Assembly: GCF_000280925.3 (NCBI RefSeq) | Contig: NZ_CP012109.1 | Location: forward strand, 868,001-932,000 | From: Myxococcus hansupus | GTDB lineage: Bacteria; Myxococcota; Myxococcia; Myxococcales; Myxococcaceae | Length of the DNA: 64,000 nucleotides | Direction: 5' to 3' | In this document: positions 34,301 through 41,921 of the stretch, in pieces | Numbering within the stretch: the first letter of the stretch is position 1 | Layout of the letters: the number at the start of each line of letters is the position of its first letter | Position numbers and translations under genes: made by a program | Notes under the pieces: generated by a model | What the model saw: the letters and a program-made list of their open reading frames with translations, nothing else | What the model was told of the DNA's origin: nothing | The model's database searches: none

Positions 34301-34580
34301 GGTGCTGCGCGAGCTGGCCCACCTGCTCCGCGCGGCGGTGGACCTGGCGGAGGCGCGGGCCGCGCGCGAGGATGCCGTCCGGGCGCAGCACGCCTTCGAT
34401 TCGGTGCGGCAGCGCATCGCGAGGGCCCGGAGCGCGCCGCCGGAGGCCGCCTCGTCGGACCTGCGAGGCGCGGCGAACTTCCTTGAGGAGGCGCTCTGGC
34501 GGCTCTCCCCGGAGCCTGTCGAGGTGGAGGCGGCGGACCCGGAGGCGGGTGGCTCCCCTGCCTGCGCCGGGGCTGCTTGA
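31377..34580 (+). CDS. adenylate cyclase fused to a STAND-type ATPase and TPR-like repeats
   Basis: 1067 residues. ATG 31377 (MGDASSRRLA) has AGGAG seven bases before it; an upstream in-frame GTG/ATG is not needed. Residues ~36-215 are a class III cyclase domain: metal Asp43 (FTDVQGST) and Asp86 (GDSFMIAF), Lys82 and the Asp of RTDYLGRMVNVAARV as adenine-specifying residues, plus the catalytic Asn and Arg. Residues ~250-560 are an NB-ARC/STAND ATPase (P-loop GPGGMGKTR; Walker B LVILDNLEQ; LATSRE sensor). The remainder is Leu/Ala-rich TPR-like helices. It probably makes cAMP under control of the ATPase/TPR sensor. Cytoplasmic. Confidence 0.93.
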   Translation: MGDASSRRLAGSVTSMLRALPGHEQQAASTMPPEGSVALVFTDVQGSTRLWERCGAGMRAALEVHDRVLRSLLVGSTGYEVKTQGDSFMIAFPSVLDALGWCLEAQDALLCAAWPADILSQPEAAEEVGPRGLLFRGLRVRMGVHVGEPECRLDERSGRTDYLGRMVNVAARVAAAGHGGQVLVSGSAWAQAAQAVEALGRPAVRPLGAFRLKGIDDAVALVEVLPAHLSERRFGVPRAPRDRQGNVPVLQDGLVGRCVELGVLRRWLSEGARLLTVLGPGGMGKTRLATFLGALELESGTWEGGVWLCELSEAQTAEALCLAVGQTLGLTLRGDGDPTEPVERLGRALHDCGDVLVILDNLEQAVQHVPATLGRWMQMAPRARFLATSREALGLVGERLLDLTPLSVPEEGESRLEELVRSEAVRLFTLRAREARGHFELTAGEAPFVADIVRQLDGIALAIELAAARMALLSVSQLRERLSRRFELLRAGRRDGRARQATLRGAIDWSWNLLEPEERAALARCSVFRGGFTLEAAEAVLGLPSDGPAVLDVLQSLRSKSLLRVMEAELPGGDARLGQYESIRQYAAVRLSEEGSEVALAERHADWYLALARSLRAQVRCQGGAEALQRLAQERENLLAACDNALAVTPATSRSVERALEALVALEPEVVARGPVRLLLERLDAALKRAEQVLVSPQLVAEAVAVRGRVYLEAGHLDSARKDLEWARGSLRGLGAVAGEKRVLVDLSIVARHEGELSQAWELVREARQLSSGGDRWLDAYTVGNLGLVEQARCGAEAAIPHLRAAQALFHGVGDVTFEVGFLTNCAVAIGEMGRTREAMGLLEEAMARSASVGDRAGHALARLNLGCYLLEEARPQDAREHLLAAARIGRQLGQRLLEGSALGELGRAELALGEWSEAWARLSEAVSGLGRVSRGQVLRFAVYRAVVEAYVGDASAAEASFVVLEGAPELLANPVLRELAHLLRAAVDLAEARAAREDAVRAQHAFDSVRQRIARARSAPPEAASSDLRGAANFLEEALWRLSPEPVEVEAADPEAGGSPACAGAA

Positions 34581-34669
34581 CGCGCTGGAAATGGCTGTGC
34601 TTCAAGCGGCGGCTCCATGCCCGAAGCGCGCGACACCTCGGCTTCCGCCGCCTCGTGTGAGTCCCGTTC

Positions 34670-36406
34670 GTGAGCCCCGCCCTGCCCGAACGGCTGCGGC
34701 GCCTTCCGACGGTGGCCTCCACGTTCGTCATTGCTCACCTGGGACCGCTGGGGGCCGCTGGCGTGGGCCTGCTGGCCTTCCTGGCGGTGTACGGCCCGGC
34801 GGCGTTGGATCCGACGCGGCTGGGGTGGCTGCTGCGTGACGACTTCAGCCAGCACCTGCTGGGCTGGTTGTTCTTCCGCAACGAGCCCCTGCGCTTCCCG
34901 CTGGGGGCCATGGAAGGGTTCATCCATCCGCTCGGGACGACGCTCGGCTACATGGACGCCATCCCCTGGGTGGCGCTGCTGCTGCTGCCGTTCTCCGCCG
35001 TGTTGCCCGTCGACTTCCAGTACATCGGCCCGTGGATGTGCGCGTGTCTGATGTTGCAGGGCGCGACGGGCGCCTGGGTGGCGCGGCGTCTGGACGCTTC
35101 GGTGCCGCAGCAATGGATGGTGGGCGGGCTGCTCGTGTTGTCGCCCACGCTGCTGGCGCGCATGAGCATGGCGCACGAAGCGCTGTGCGCGCATTGGACG
35201 CTGATTCTGCTGGTGGGGCTGCACCTGATTCCCCAGCGGTCCGCGCGCGACGCGAAGCAGGCCCTGGGGCTCGCGCTGGCGATGTGCGTGTTCGCCGCGG
35301 GCGTGCACCCGGTCATCACCGCCATGGTGGTGGCGCTCTCGGTGTCGCTGTGCGTGCGCACGGCCCTGGAGCGCCAGTTGCCCTGGCGTTGGCCGGTGCT
35401 GGCCGCGGGGGTGAATGTCGGCACCGTGCTCGTGCTCTTCTACGTCTTTGGCTATCTGGGCACGGTCCGCACGTTGGGCGCGGGCGCGTTCGGCGGGTTC
35501 TCCGCGGACCTGGCGGCGTTCATCAATCCCTTGGGCTACCGCGACCTGCTCTGGTCGCGCTTCCTGAGCGCGTTGCCCCGGCAGGGGGCCCAGTACGAGG
35601 GCTTCGCCTATCTGGGGCTCGGCGTGCTCTTCGCGCTCTGGACGGCGCTCGTGCTGGTCGCGCGGGACGCGCCCCAAGTGGCCCGGCTGTGGCGCAGGTT
35701 CGTTCCGGTGGGCCTGGTGTCGCTGGGGTTGTTCTTCTTCGCGCTGTCCTCGCACATCACCCTGCGCGGCGAACTGGTCGCGAACGTGTCCGCGCTGTAC
35801 GCGCCGGTGATGCGGTGGGTGGAGCCCTTCCGCTCCTCGGGCCGCTTCGTGTGGCCGCTGTACTACCTGCTCGCGCTGGGCTCCGCGCTCGTGCTCATCC
35901 GGTTGCCACGCCCGTCCGTGGCACCGTCACTGCTGGCCCTGACGGTGGTGCTGCAAGGCTTCGATGTGAACCTGGGCCGTGGCCGGCAGGGGCAGGAAGG
36001 CCCGGCCTGGACCACGGCGCCGTCCGAGGCGCTCCGCGAGGCCGCCGAGGGACGCAAGCACCTGGTGCTCTATCCGCCGCAAATCCATGACGGCTCGGGA
36101 CGGGGGTGCCGCGCGGGCCCCAGGGAGTTCCCGCTCTGGGCGTATCGCGCCTACCGGCTGGGGCTCACGTTCAACAGCGGTTACGTGGCGCGGCTGGATG
36201 ACTCGCGCGCGCAGTCCTATTGCCTGGGATTGGATGACGATGTCCGGGCAGGCAGGCTCGACCCGGACACTGTCTACCTCTCCATTCCCCAACGGATTCA
36301 TGAGTTCCGCGCCATTCGCGGTACGCGCTGCGTGCAGGAGGACCGGCTGTACCTCTGTGTCCTGGAGAAGGACGCTGCCTCGCCAGGGCGGCAGGCCACG
36401 CCCTGA
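34670..36406 (+). CDS. polytopic membrane protein, DUF6311/glycosyltransferase-C-like
   Basis: 578 residues from GTG 34670 (MSPALPERLRR). At least ten membrane helices fill the first ~440 residues. An early DDFSQHLLGWLFFRNEP loop with a paired Asp resembles the catalytic loop of GT-C glycosyltransferases, and HPLGTTLGYMDAIPW follows. The C-terminal ~140 residues are soluble and contain CRAGPREFPLW and a Cys pair. It may transfer a sugar from a lipid carrier (inference). It follows the cyclase gene by ~90 nt. Confidence 0.72.
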   Translation: MSPALPERLRRLPTVASTFVIAHLGPLGAAGVGLLAFLAVYGPAALDPTRLGWLLRDDFSQHLLGWLFFRNEPLRFPLGAMEGFIHPLGTTLGYMDAIPWVALLLLPFSAVLPVDFQYIGPWMCACLMLQGATGAWVARRLDASVPQQWMVGGLLVLSPTLLARMSMAHEALCAHWTLILLVGLHLIPQRSARDAKQALGLALAMCVFAAGVHPVITAMVVALSVSLCVRTALERQLPWRWPVLAAGVNVGTVLVLFYVFGYLGTVRTLGAGAFGGFSADLAAFINPLGYRDLLWSRFLSALPRQGAQYEGFAYLGLGVLFALWTALVLVARDAPQVARLWRRFVPVGLVSLGLFFFALSSHITLRGELVANVSALYAPVMRWVEPFRSSGRFVWPLYYLLALGSALVLIRLPRPSVAPSLLALTVVLQGFDVNLGRGRQGQEGPAWTTAPSEALREAAEGRKHLVLYPPQIHDGSGRGCRAGPREFPLWAYRAYRLGLTFNSGYVARLDDSRAQSYCLGLDDDVRAGRLDPDTVYLSIPQRIHEFRAIRGTRCVQEDRLYLCVLEKDAASPGRQATP

Positions 36407-36451
36407 GCGGGGAGGGACGACAGCGGGCGGCGGAGGCGGTATGGGAAGGGT

Positions 36452-37099
36452 GTGAGCGCCTCTCCTCCCCGTGGAATCCTCTTCGACCTCGACGGCACGC
36501 TGGTGGACTCGCTGCCGGACATCATCGACAGCTTCCTGCACGCCTTCGCGCGGCAGGGGCTCCCGGCGCCCACGTACGCGCAGGTGCGCGCGTTCATCGG
36601 CCATCCGCTCGACTGGATGTACAGCCAGTTCGCCGCGTCGGAGCACGTGCCCGCGTTGTGCGCGGCCTACCGTGAGCACTACCCACTGCACTTCCACCGG
36701 AACTCGCGGCCCTACGCCGGGGTGACGGAGGTGCTGCGGACGCTGCGCGAGCGCGGCTACCTGCTCGCCGTGGCCACCACGAAGCGCCCCGACATGGCCC
36801 GCAGCTTCGTCGACGCGATGGGACTGGGGCCGCTGCTGCACCACGTGCAGGGCACGGAGGGCTTTCCGCACAAGCCCGCGCCGGACGTCCTCCACCACGC
36901 CCTGGCGGCGCTGGGCACGGGGGGGCTGTGGATGGTGGGGGATACCGCGCTGGACGTGCGCGCGGGCCAGGCCGCGGGGCTGCGGACCTACGCCGTGACG
37001 TGGGGCACGCATCCCGAGGACGTGCTCGCGAGCGCGTCGCCGGACGAGCTGCAGCCCGACTTGCAGCGGCTGCTGGCGCACCTGCCGCCGCTGGCGTGA
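36452..37099 (+). CDS. HAD-superfamily phosphatase, phosphoglycolate-phosphatase-like
   Basis: 215 residues from GTG 36452. All HAD motifs are present: DLDGTLVDS with nucleophile Asp12 and acid Asp14, ATTKRP (motif II), HKPAPD (motif III Lys) and VGDTALDVRAGQAAG (motif IV). An alpha-helical cap lies between motifs I and II, as in Gph/pyrophosphatase (PpaX)-like enzymes. It removes phosphate from a small metabolite in the cytoplasm; substrate not readable from sequence. Confidence 0.9.
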   Translation: MSASPPRGILFDLDGTLVDSLPDIIDSFLHAFARQGLPAPTYAQVRAFIGHPLDWMYSQFAASEHVPALCAAYREHYPLHFHRNSRPYAGVTEVLRTLRERGYLLAVATTKRPDMARSFVDAMGLGPLLHHVQGTEGFPHKPAPDVLHHALAALGTGGLWMVGDTALDVRAGQAAGLRTYAVTWGTHPEDVLASASPDELQPDLQRLLAHLPPLA

Positions 37100-37161
37100 G
37101 CGGGGGCGCGGTGGGGCCCGCCTCACGACGAGGCGCGGCCCATCGCACGACCCGGGTGGAC

Positions 37162-37731
37162 TCAGTCCGCCGCCATGCCCGGGCACTTGCCGGTGGCCAG
37201 GTACTTGGCGTTCCGGTGGATTTCGGAGCTCAGCTTGTCCTGCCGGGCCGGGTCCACGGCGGTGTAGACGATGACGACTCCCTGCGGAGCGTCATGCACG
37301 CTGGCCACGGACGGCACGGACGGCGCGCCCGCGGAGCCCGGCTCCTCGCGCCCGCCCATCTCGTCGTAGTCGACGCCCGGCGGCTGCGCCATGCCGCTGC
37401 CACCCGTGCCGTGCTCCTGCTGGAACTGCATCATCCGGCGGCTGCGCTGCTGGAGGTCCGCCACCTGTTCGGCCTGGGGCGTGACGATGACGAGGGCCAC
37501 GCCTTCCGGGATGTCTTCCGCGCGCGCTTGCGCACCCGGCACGTCCATGGGGCAGTCCCGCTTCATGTCGGCGCGCGCGTTGGGTGGAGGCAGGCCCCCC
37601 TGGTCCTGGGGCGTCTGCTGCGCGGTGGGTGGCATGCCTTCGTGAGACATCTTCGACTTCCGGGAGCAGCCCACGGAGAGACACATCACCGCCGAGGCGG
37701 CCAGCACCGCCGGGAACCTGAACTTGGACAT
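37162..37731 (-). CDS. lipoprotein of unknown function
   Basis: 189 residues from ATG 37731, with AAGGGG before it. Signal MSKFRFPAVLAASAVMCLSVGC with a lipobox. The mature part has a Gln/Pro/Met-rich linker, then DCPMDVPGAQARAEDIPEGVALVIVT and a final domain ending YLATGKCPGM. The two Cys could pair. No known family. It converges on the HAD gene. Confidence 0.78.
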   Translation of the reverse strand: MSKFRFPAVLAASAVMCLSVGCSRKSKMSHEGMPPTAQQTPQDQGGLPPPNARADMKRDCPMDVPGAQARAEDIPEGVALVIVTPQAEQVADLQQRSRRMMQFQQEHGTGGSGMAQPPGVDYDEMGGREEPGSAGAPSVPSVASVHDAPQGVVIVYTAVDPARQDKLSSEIHRNAKYLATGKCPGMAAD

Positions 37732-37863
37732 GGAGACCCCTTCCGCTGAACGTCGTGCGCGGAAAAGGTGGGGAACGGTGCGTGGCGCTGGCAATACGCA
37801 CTGACGTACCAGTCCGCCAGCCCAGGGGCCGATGCGCGTATCCGCGGCGTGACGAACGCGGAC

Positions 37864-38448
37864 TCACGTCAGCCGCGCGACATCCTCGGGGGTGTCCACG
37901 TCGTCTCCGCCGCCGGGGAGTGTCACCTCCGCCACGCGCGAGGGTTCACGCGCAATCACGCCGCGCGCGCCCTGGTGGGGGCTCAGCGCCTCCAGTTCCG
38001 GGAAGCACGCACGGGCGAAGAGCGCGGGCACGCCTCGGGTGCCGTCGTACGCGGAGGCCACCACGGGCGCACGCGTCCGCTCGAAGGTGTCCAGCAGGGC
38101 CCGCAGGTGCGCGGCGTCCACGCGGAGCTGGTCGCACAGCATGACGAGGATGGCGTCCAGGGCGGGGGGCTCCGCATCCGTCAGGGCCCGCAGGCCCGCG
38201 CGCAGCGAACCCCCGGGCCCGGCGGCCCAGTCCGCGTGGTCCACGGTGCGCACGGAGAGGCCGGTCAGTTCCGCGGCCACCGCGTCCCGCGCGGCGCCGA
38301 GCACCACCACGACGGGGCCGCATCGCACGGCGTCTGCTGCCTCCGCGGCGCGGCGCACCAGTGTCTTGCTTTGGTATCTGACGAGCTGCTTCGGGTGCCC
38401 CAGGCGCGATGAGCCGCCCGCGGCCAGCAACACCACGCCAACTGTCAC
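37864..38448 (-). CDS. MobA/MocA-like molybdenum-cofactor nucleotidyltransferase
   Basis: 194 residues from GTG 38448 (VTVGVVLLAAGGSSRLGHPKQLV), with GGAGG before it. The start is the NTP-transferase signature LAAGGSSRLG..KQL; the metal-binding Asp is in LVMLCDQLR. Such enzymes add CMP or GMP to molybdopterin for xanthine-dehydrogenase-type or related hydroxylases. The neighbouring XdhC gene, upstream and coupled, belongs to the same maturation pathway. No molybdoenzyme structural gene lies in the window. Confidence 0.87.
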   Translation of the reverse strand: MTVGVVLLAAGGSSRLGHPKQLVRYQSKTLVRRAAEAADAVRCGPVVVVLGAARDAVAAELTGLSVRTVDHADWAAGPGGSLRAGLRALTDAEPPALDAILVMLCDQLRVDAAHLRALLDTFERTRAPVVASAYDGTRGVPALFARACFPELEALSPHQGARGVIAREPSRVAEVTLPGGGDDVDTPEDVARLT

Positions 38449-38558
38449 GCGTGCCTCCGTGGCTGCAGGGGCGTCTTGCCCTGATACCGGACGCACTGAC
38501 GGGGATGCTCCCTGCGTGACGAACCGTGCTCGGCCAGCAACACCACGCCCACTGTCAC
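38445..38558 (-). pseudogene. 'ghost' duplicate of the MobA-like gene's first codons
   Basis: A 37-codon frame starts GTG 38558 with VTVGVVLLAEHGSSRREHP and later VRYQGKT, copying the first ~25 residues of the real gene (VTVGVVLLAAGGSSRLGHP..., VRYQSKT) from 110 bp upstream. It keeps its own GGAGG and its GTGA overlap with the XdhC stop, then ends in TGA overlapping the real GTG. It is the scar of a ~110-bp tandem duplication of the gene junction. Confidence 0.7.
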
Positions 38559-39667
38559 GCGAGCCTCCGCACCGGTGGGGGCGCCGCCGTGTGGATGGGG
38601 GCCTGCCGCTCGCGGAGCTTGCCGCCCTCGCGGTTGGAGACGACGGCTTGCAGCTCCGCGATGATGGACAAGGCAATCTCGTCCGCGCCTTCCGCGCCCA
38701 GGTCCAACCCCACGGGCGCGTGCAGCTTCTCCAGTTGCGCGGCGGTGGGCATCGACGGCAGCTCCGCCAACACCCGGTCCGTGCGCGACCGGGGGCCCAG
38801 CACGCCCAGGTACCGCAGCGGACGCGGAAGCAGCCGCGCGAGCAGCTCGCGGTCCTGCGGCAGGCTGTGGGTCATCAGCACGGCCAGCGTTCGTGGCGAC
38901 AACGGCAGTGCCTCCACCGCGCTCACCGCCTTCGCCGACACCACCGCGTGCGCCCGGGGGAAGCGGTTGCGCAGGCTCTCCGCGGGCCGGTCCGCCACCA
39001 CCGTGACGTGCCAGCCCAGTCCCGCGGCCTGATTCACCACCGGCGCCACGTCGAAGCCGCTGCCAAAGAGCACCAACGCGTGGGGCGGTTCCACGACCTC
39101 CACCAGCACGTCCGCGCCCCCGCAGGGGCCGCTCCAGGTCTTGCCCGCGGCCAGGGCCTCCCGGGCCGCTTCACGCACGGCGTCTCGCAGCGCGCCGGCC
39201 AGATTGCCCGCCTCGGTGCCGTCATCGCGAAGCAGCAGCCGCGCGCCCACGGCGTTCGCCGGACCCCGGTACACCGTCGCCACCACGGCTCGCCGTCCCG
39301 CCAGTCGGGCCTCGGCGGCGAAGGTGAGCGCTTCCTCCACGCCCGCTTCGCAGCGCTCCAGCAGCACGTCCACCACGCCGTTGCAGCCCAGCGCGAAGGA
39401 GAAGGCGCCCTCATCCTCTTCGCTGTCGCTGGTGGAGTCATAGCGCAGCAGTCGCGGGCCGGTGGTCGTCCAGAAGAAGGCCTTGCGGACGATGTCCGCC
39501 TCCAGGCACCCGCCGCTGATGCCTCCCGCCAGCCAGCCCTCCTCGCTCATCAACATGCGAGCACCCGGGCGGCGGTACGCGGAGCCCGACACCGCGACCA
39601 CGGTGGCCAGCACCGACGGGCCTCGCGAGCGCGAGCGTGCGCGGAGGATGGCGTCCAAATCCTTCAT
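38555..39667 (-). CDS. XdhC/CoxI-family molybdoenzyme maturation factor
   Basis: 370 residues from ATG 39667 (MKDLDAILRARS), with AGGAAG before it. The N-terminal domain has the family's TVVAVSGSAYRRPGARMLMSEEGWLAGGISGGCLEADI, and the C-terminal half is a Rossmann fold (LVLFGSGFDVAPVV, VVADRPAE, LMTHSLPQDRELL, YLGVLGPRSRT). XdhC inserts or sulfurates the molybdenum cofactor. Its stop overlaps the ghost start of the MobA-like gene by GTGA, so the pair form one operon. Confidence 0.92.
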   Translation of the reverse strand: MKDLDAILRARSRSRGPSVLATVVAVSGSAYRRPGARMLMSEEGWLAGGISGGCLEADIVRKAFFWTTTGPRLLRYDSTSDSEEDEGAFSFALGCNGVVDVLLERCEAGVEEALTFAAEARLAGRRAVVATVYRGPANAVGARLLLRDDGTEAGNLAGALRDAVREAAREALAAGKTWSGPCGGADVLVEVVEPPHALVLFGSGFDVAPVVNQAAGLGWHVTVVADRPAESLRNRFPRAHAVVSAKAVSAVEALPLSPRTLAVLMTHSLPQDRELLARLLPRPLRYLGVLGPRSRTDRVLAELPSMPTAAQLEKLHAPVGLDLGAEGADEIALSIIAELQAVVSNREGGKLRERQAPIHTAAPPPVRRLA

Positions 39668-39768
39668 GCTCGTGTCTTCCTGGGTGGGGGTGGCCGACGC
39701 GCGACGGGAAACTGTAGTCGGCGGGGTTTCATCCCGGCCAGTGACGTTCTCTGGAGGCAGGCCCGGGT

Positions 39769-40233
39769 GTGGTTCCGGACACACGGGGTCGCTGGATGAA
39801 TCCGCGCGTCTGGGGTGTAGTCCCCATCCGCATGCCCGTCCTGCGCTACGCCTTCACCTTGAACGCCGTGCGTGAGCTCGGCCGTCTGGCCCCGGACATC
39901 GCCCGTGCGCGGGCGGCGGCCTCCCTGGACGCGAGCCTGCTGCACATCCGCGAGGCCTGCACGGCCACGCTGGGCATGGAGTTCGACACCCTGGTGTGCT
40001 TCGACGCCCGCTCCGTGGTGCGCCTCTTCTCCCACGCGGAGCAGGCGCGCATCCTGGCCCGGCTGGTGGACGAGCGGGCTCGGACGCTGGCGCAGGCGGG
40101 GCGTTTCCAGGAGGCGCTGGAGGACACCGTCTACGCGGGGCACCTGCTGTCGTGCTCACGCCAGCGCTTCGGGCTCCCCAAGGACGCACGCGCGGCGGAG
40201 ACGCTGGAGCGCGAGGTGCCCGAGCTGCCCTGA
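39769..40233 (+). CDS. conserved hypothetical protein
   Basis: 154 residues if started at GTG 39769 (GGAGG lies 11 nt before). Starts at 39796 (MNPRVWG) and 39832 (MPVLRYAF) are possible, and the conserved-looking part begins at the last. Helical and Arg/Ala/Glu-rich, with LFSHAEQARILARLVDERARTLAQAGRFQEALEDTVYAG resembling a TPR-like pair. Divergent from the XdhC gene. Function unknown. Confidence 0.6.
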   Translation: MVPDTRGRWMNPRVWGVVPIRMPVLRYAFTLNAVRELGRLAPDIARARAAASLDASLLHIREACTATLGMEFDTLVCFDARSVVRLFSHAEQARILARLVDERARTLAQAGRFQEALEDTVYAGHLLSCSRQRFGLPKDARAAETLEREVPELP

Positions 40234-40240
40234 GCTCCGC

Positions 40241-41410
40241 TCACGCCACGCGGGCCCGGGGGCGTTTGACGCGGGTGGCGCCACACGCCGCCGCATGGCG
40301 CGCCAGGGTTTCGTCCAGCGCCGCGTCGTCCAGCTTCACGCCTTGCTCGCGCCACACGTTGTCCACCGTCAGCGTGCCCTCGCGAACGCGCGCCTCCAGT
40401 CGGCCCACCAGCCGCCCGCGGTGCAGCAGCGGACACACGTACCAGCCCCACTGCCGTTGCGCGGCGGGCTTGTACACCTCCCACACGTAGTCGAAGCCGA
40501 AGGCGACGCGCACCAGCTCGCGGTCCCACAACACGGCATCCAGCGGGCCCAGGATGCGCATCCGCGCATCGGGCTCGGGAACGTCGCGGCGCCGGAACCC
40601 CGAGGGCGCCAGATAGCGGCGGGGCGAGCCGGAGACGGCCACTTCCTCCAGCAGTCCTTCCCGCACCAACGTGTCCGGCAAATCGCTGGTGCGCACGTGT
40701 TTCAGCGACGACCAGTGGGCCCCGCTGGCGCGGCTCAGCAGGCCCGCGGCCTCCACGCGCTCGACCAGCGCCCAGGGGTCCACGGGTTGAGTCACGGCGG
40801 CGTCCGCGTGGCGGGGCAGGGCGCGATGCGGAACGTCGTACACCTTGCCGCCCGGCGCGCGTCCACACACCACCACCTGACAGCGGGCGCCCAGCACGTC
40901 CAAGGCCATGGCGGTGGCGCGCGCGGTGCTCTTCCAGCCGCTCCAGTCCAGCGGCACCACGGCGCCGTGGTCCTTCAGCGTCTTCGCGGAGGCGGGCCCT
41001 GTTTCGGTCAGCTCCGCGAGCACGGCCTGGAGCACCTGCTCCGGCACCCGCGCGAGCCGCTCCTCCAACCGCCACGTGGGGAGCTGCGCGGCGCGCTCGC
41101 GGTAATACGGAAACGCGCTGACGGGCAGCAGGCATCGCTCCTTCGCGATGTGCTCGAAGGCGTGGCCCGGCAGCAGATGTTTGTACACGTCACCCCGCGC
41201 GATGCCGTCCACGCGCGCCAGGGCCACGAGGTCCGCGTTGGTGCCAATCACATCCAGCGGGTCCAACTGGATGCAGCGAAGGTCCTTGAGCATGGCGCGC
41301 ACACCCCGCGCGCCGGAAGGGAACACGGGCCTCGCCAGCCCGAGCTGGCCGACGAGGTACCGCCGTGCTTCGTCTGGAGTGAGTGTGACGGCGGGAGGGG
41401 AGGGAGGCAC
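40241..41410 (-). CDS. AlkZ/YcaQ-type winged-helix DNA glycosylase
   Basis: 389 residues, start GTG 41410 (uncertain, no ribosome site). HTH_42/AlkZ-like family by its tandem winged-helix character and the segments GVRAMLKDLRCIQLDPLDVI, PYYRERAAQLP, GPLDAVLWDRELVRVAFGFDYVWEVYKPA and WGWYVCPLLHRGRLVGR. The catalytic motif at residues 48-50 is Q-L-D, the QxD form of the YcaQ (AlkX) subgroup, which unhooks interstrand cross-links and bulky N-alkyl lesions. In producers, relatives protect against self-made genotoxins, but no such cluster is visible here. Confidence 0.82.
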   Translation of the reverse strand: MPPSPPAVTLTPDEARRYLVGQLGLARPVFPSGARGVRAMLKDLRCIQLDPLDVIGTNADLVALARVDGIARGDVYKHLLPGHAFEHIAKERCLLPVSAFPYYRERAAQLPTWRLEERLARVPEQVLQAVLAELTETGPASAKTLKDHGAVVPLDWSGWKSTARATAMALDVLGARCQVVVCGRAPGGKVYDVPHRALPRHADAAVTQPVDPWALVERVEAAGLLSRASGAHWSSLKHVRTSDLPDTLVREGLLEEVAVSGSPRRYLAPSGFRRRDVPEPDARMRILGPLDAVLWDRELVRVAFGFDYVWEVYKPAAQRQWGWYVCPLLHRGRLVGRLEARVREGTLTVDNVWREQGVKLDDAALDETLARHAAACGATRVKRPRARVA

Positions 41411-41480
41411 GCGCGGAGGTTAACAGCCCCGGTGTCGCGCCGCCGGGGTTGCCTCGGCGCGCGGCTCACGCCCGCGCGGG

Positions 41481-41774
41481 TCAGCGGCCGCGTGCATCCG
41501 CGTCGTCGTCCGCCCGGGGTTCGGGCTCGGGCTCCAGCCGGGCTTGTCGTTCGCTGGCCTCCCAGGAGGCCTCGGCATCTCCCGCGTGGACGCTCCGGGC
41601 GGACGCATCATCCTGCAGGCCCGTCCACGTGGTGTGGCCTCCCGCGAAACCCTCGAGGGGTCGTGGTCCCCGGTGGGATTCCACGTCCAGGTCCTTCTCT
41701 TCCTCCTCGCGCAGCCGCTTGCGTTCCTGTTCGCGCTCTCGCTGGTGCTGCCGGTCCAAGGGGTCGTTCGCCAT
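41481..41774 (-). CDS. small charged hypothetical protein
   Basis: 97 residues from ATG 41774, preceded by GAGGAGGTG. Very hydrophilic: a Gln/Arg/Glu helix (REREQERKRLREEEEKD) then an acidic, probably disordered tail (EPEPEPRADDDADAR). Third-position G/C and the ribosome site support a gene. No function can be inferred. Confidence 0.6.
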   Translation of the reverse strand: MANDPLDRQHQREREQERKRLREEEEKDLDVESHRGPRPLEGFAGGHTTWTGLQDDASARSVHAGDAEASWEASERQARLEPEPEPRADDDADARGR

Positions 41775-41921
41775 GGTGCCATCACCTCCTCGACGAAGGT
41801 GGTGGCACCGTGGCGGGGATGGCAGCGCGGCGCGGCGCCTCGCGCGGCAGGCTGCACGCCCGGCGGACGGTCGCCGCGTCTCGTGAGGCCGCTTGTCCGA
41901 GGCCCGGCGCCGTGTGGCCGC

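Noticed and set aside
31482..34391. 969-codon minus-strand frame opposite the cyclase gene
   Set aside because: It lacks domains and a ribosome site; the plus frame has cyclase and ATPase motifs.
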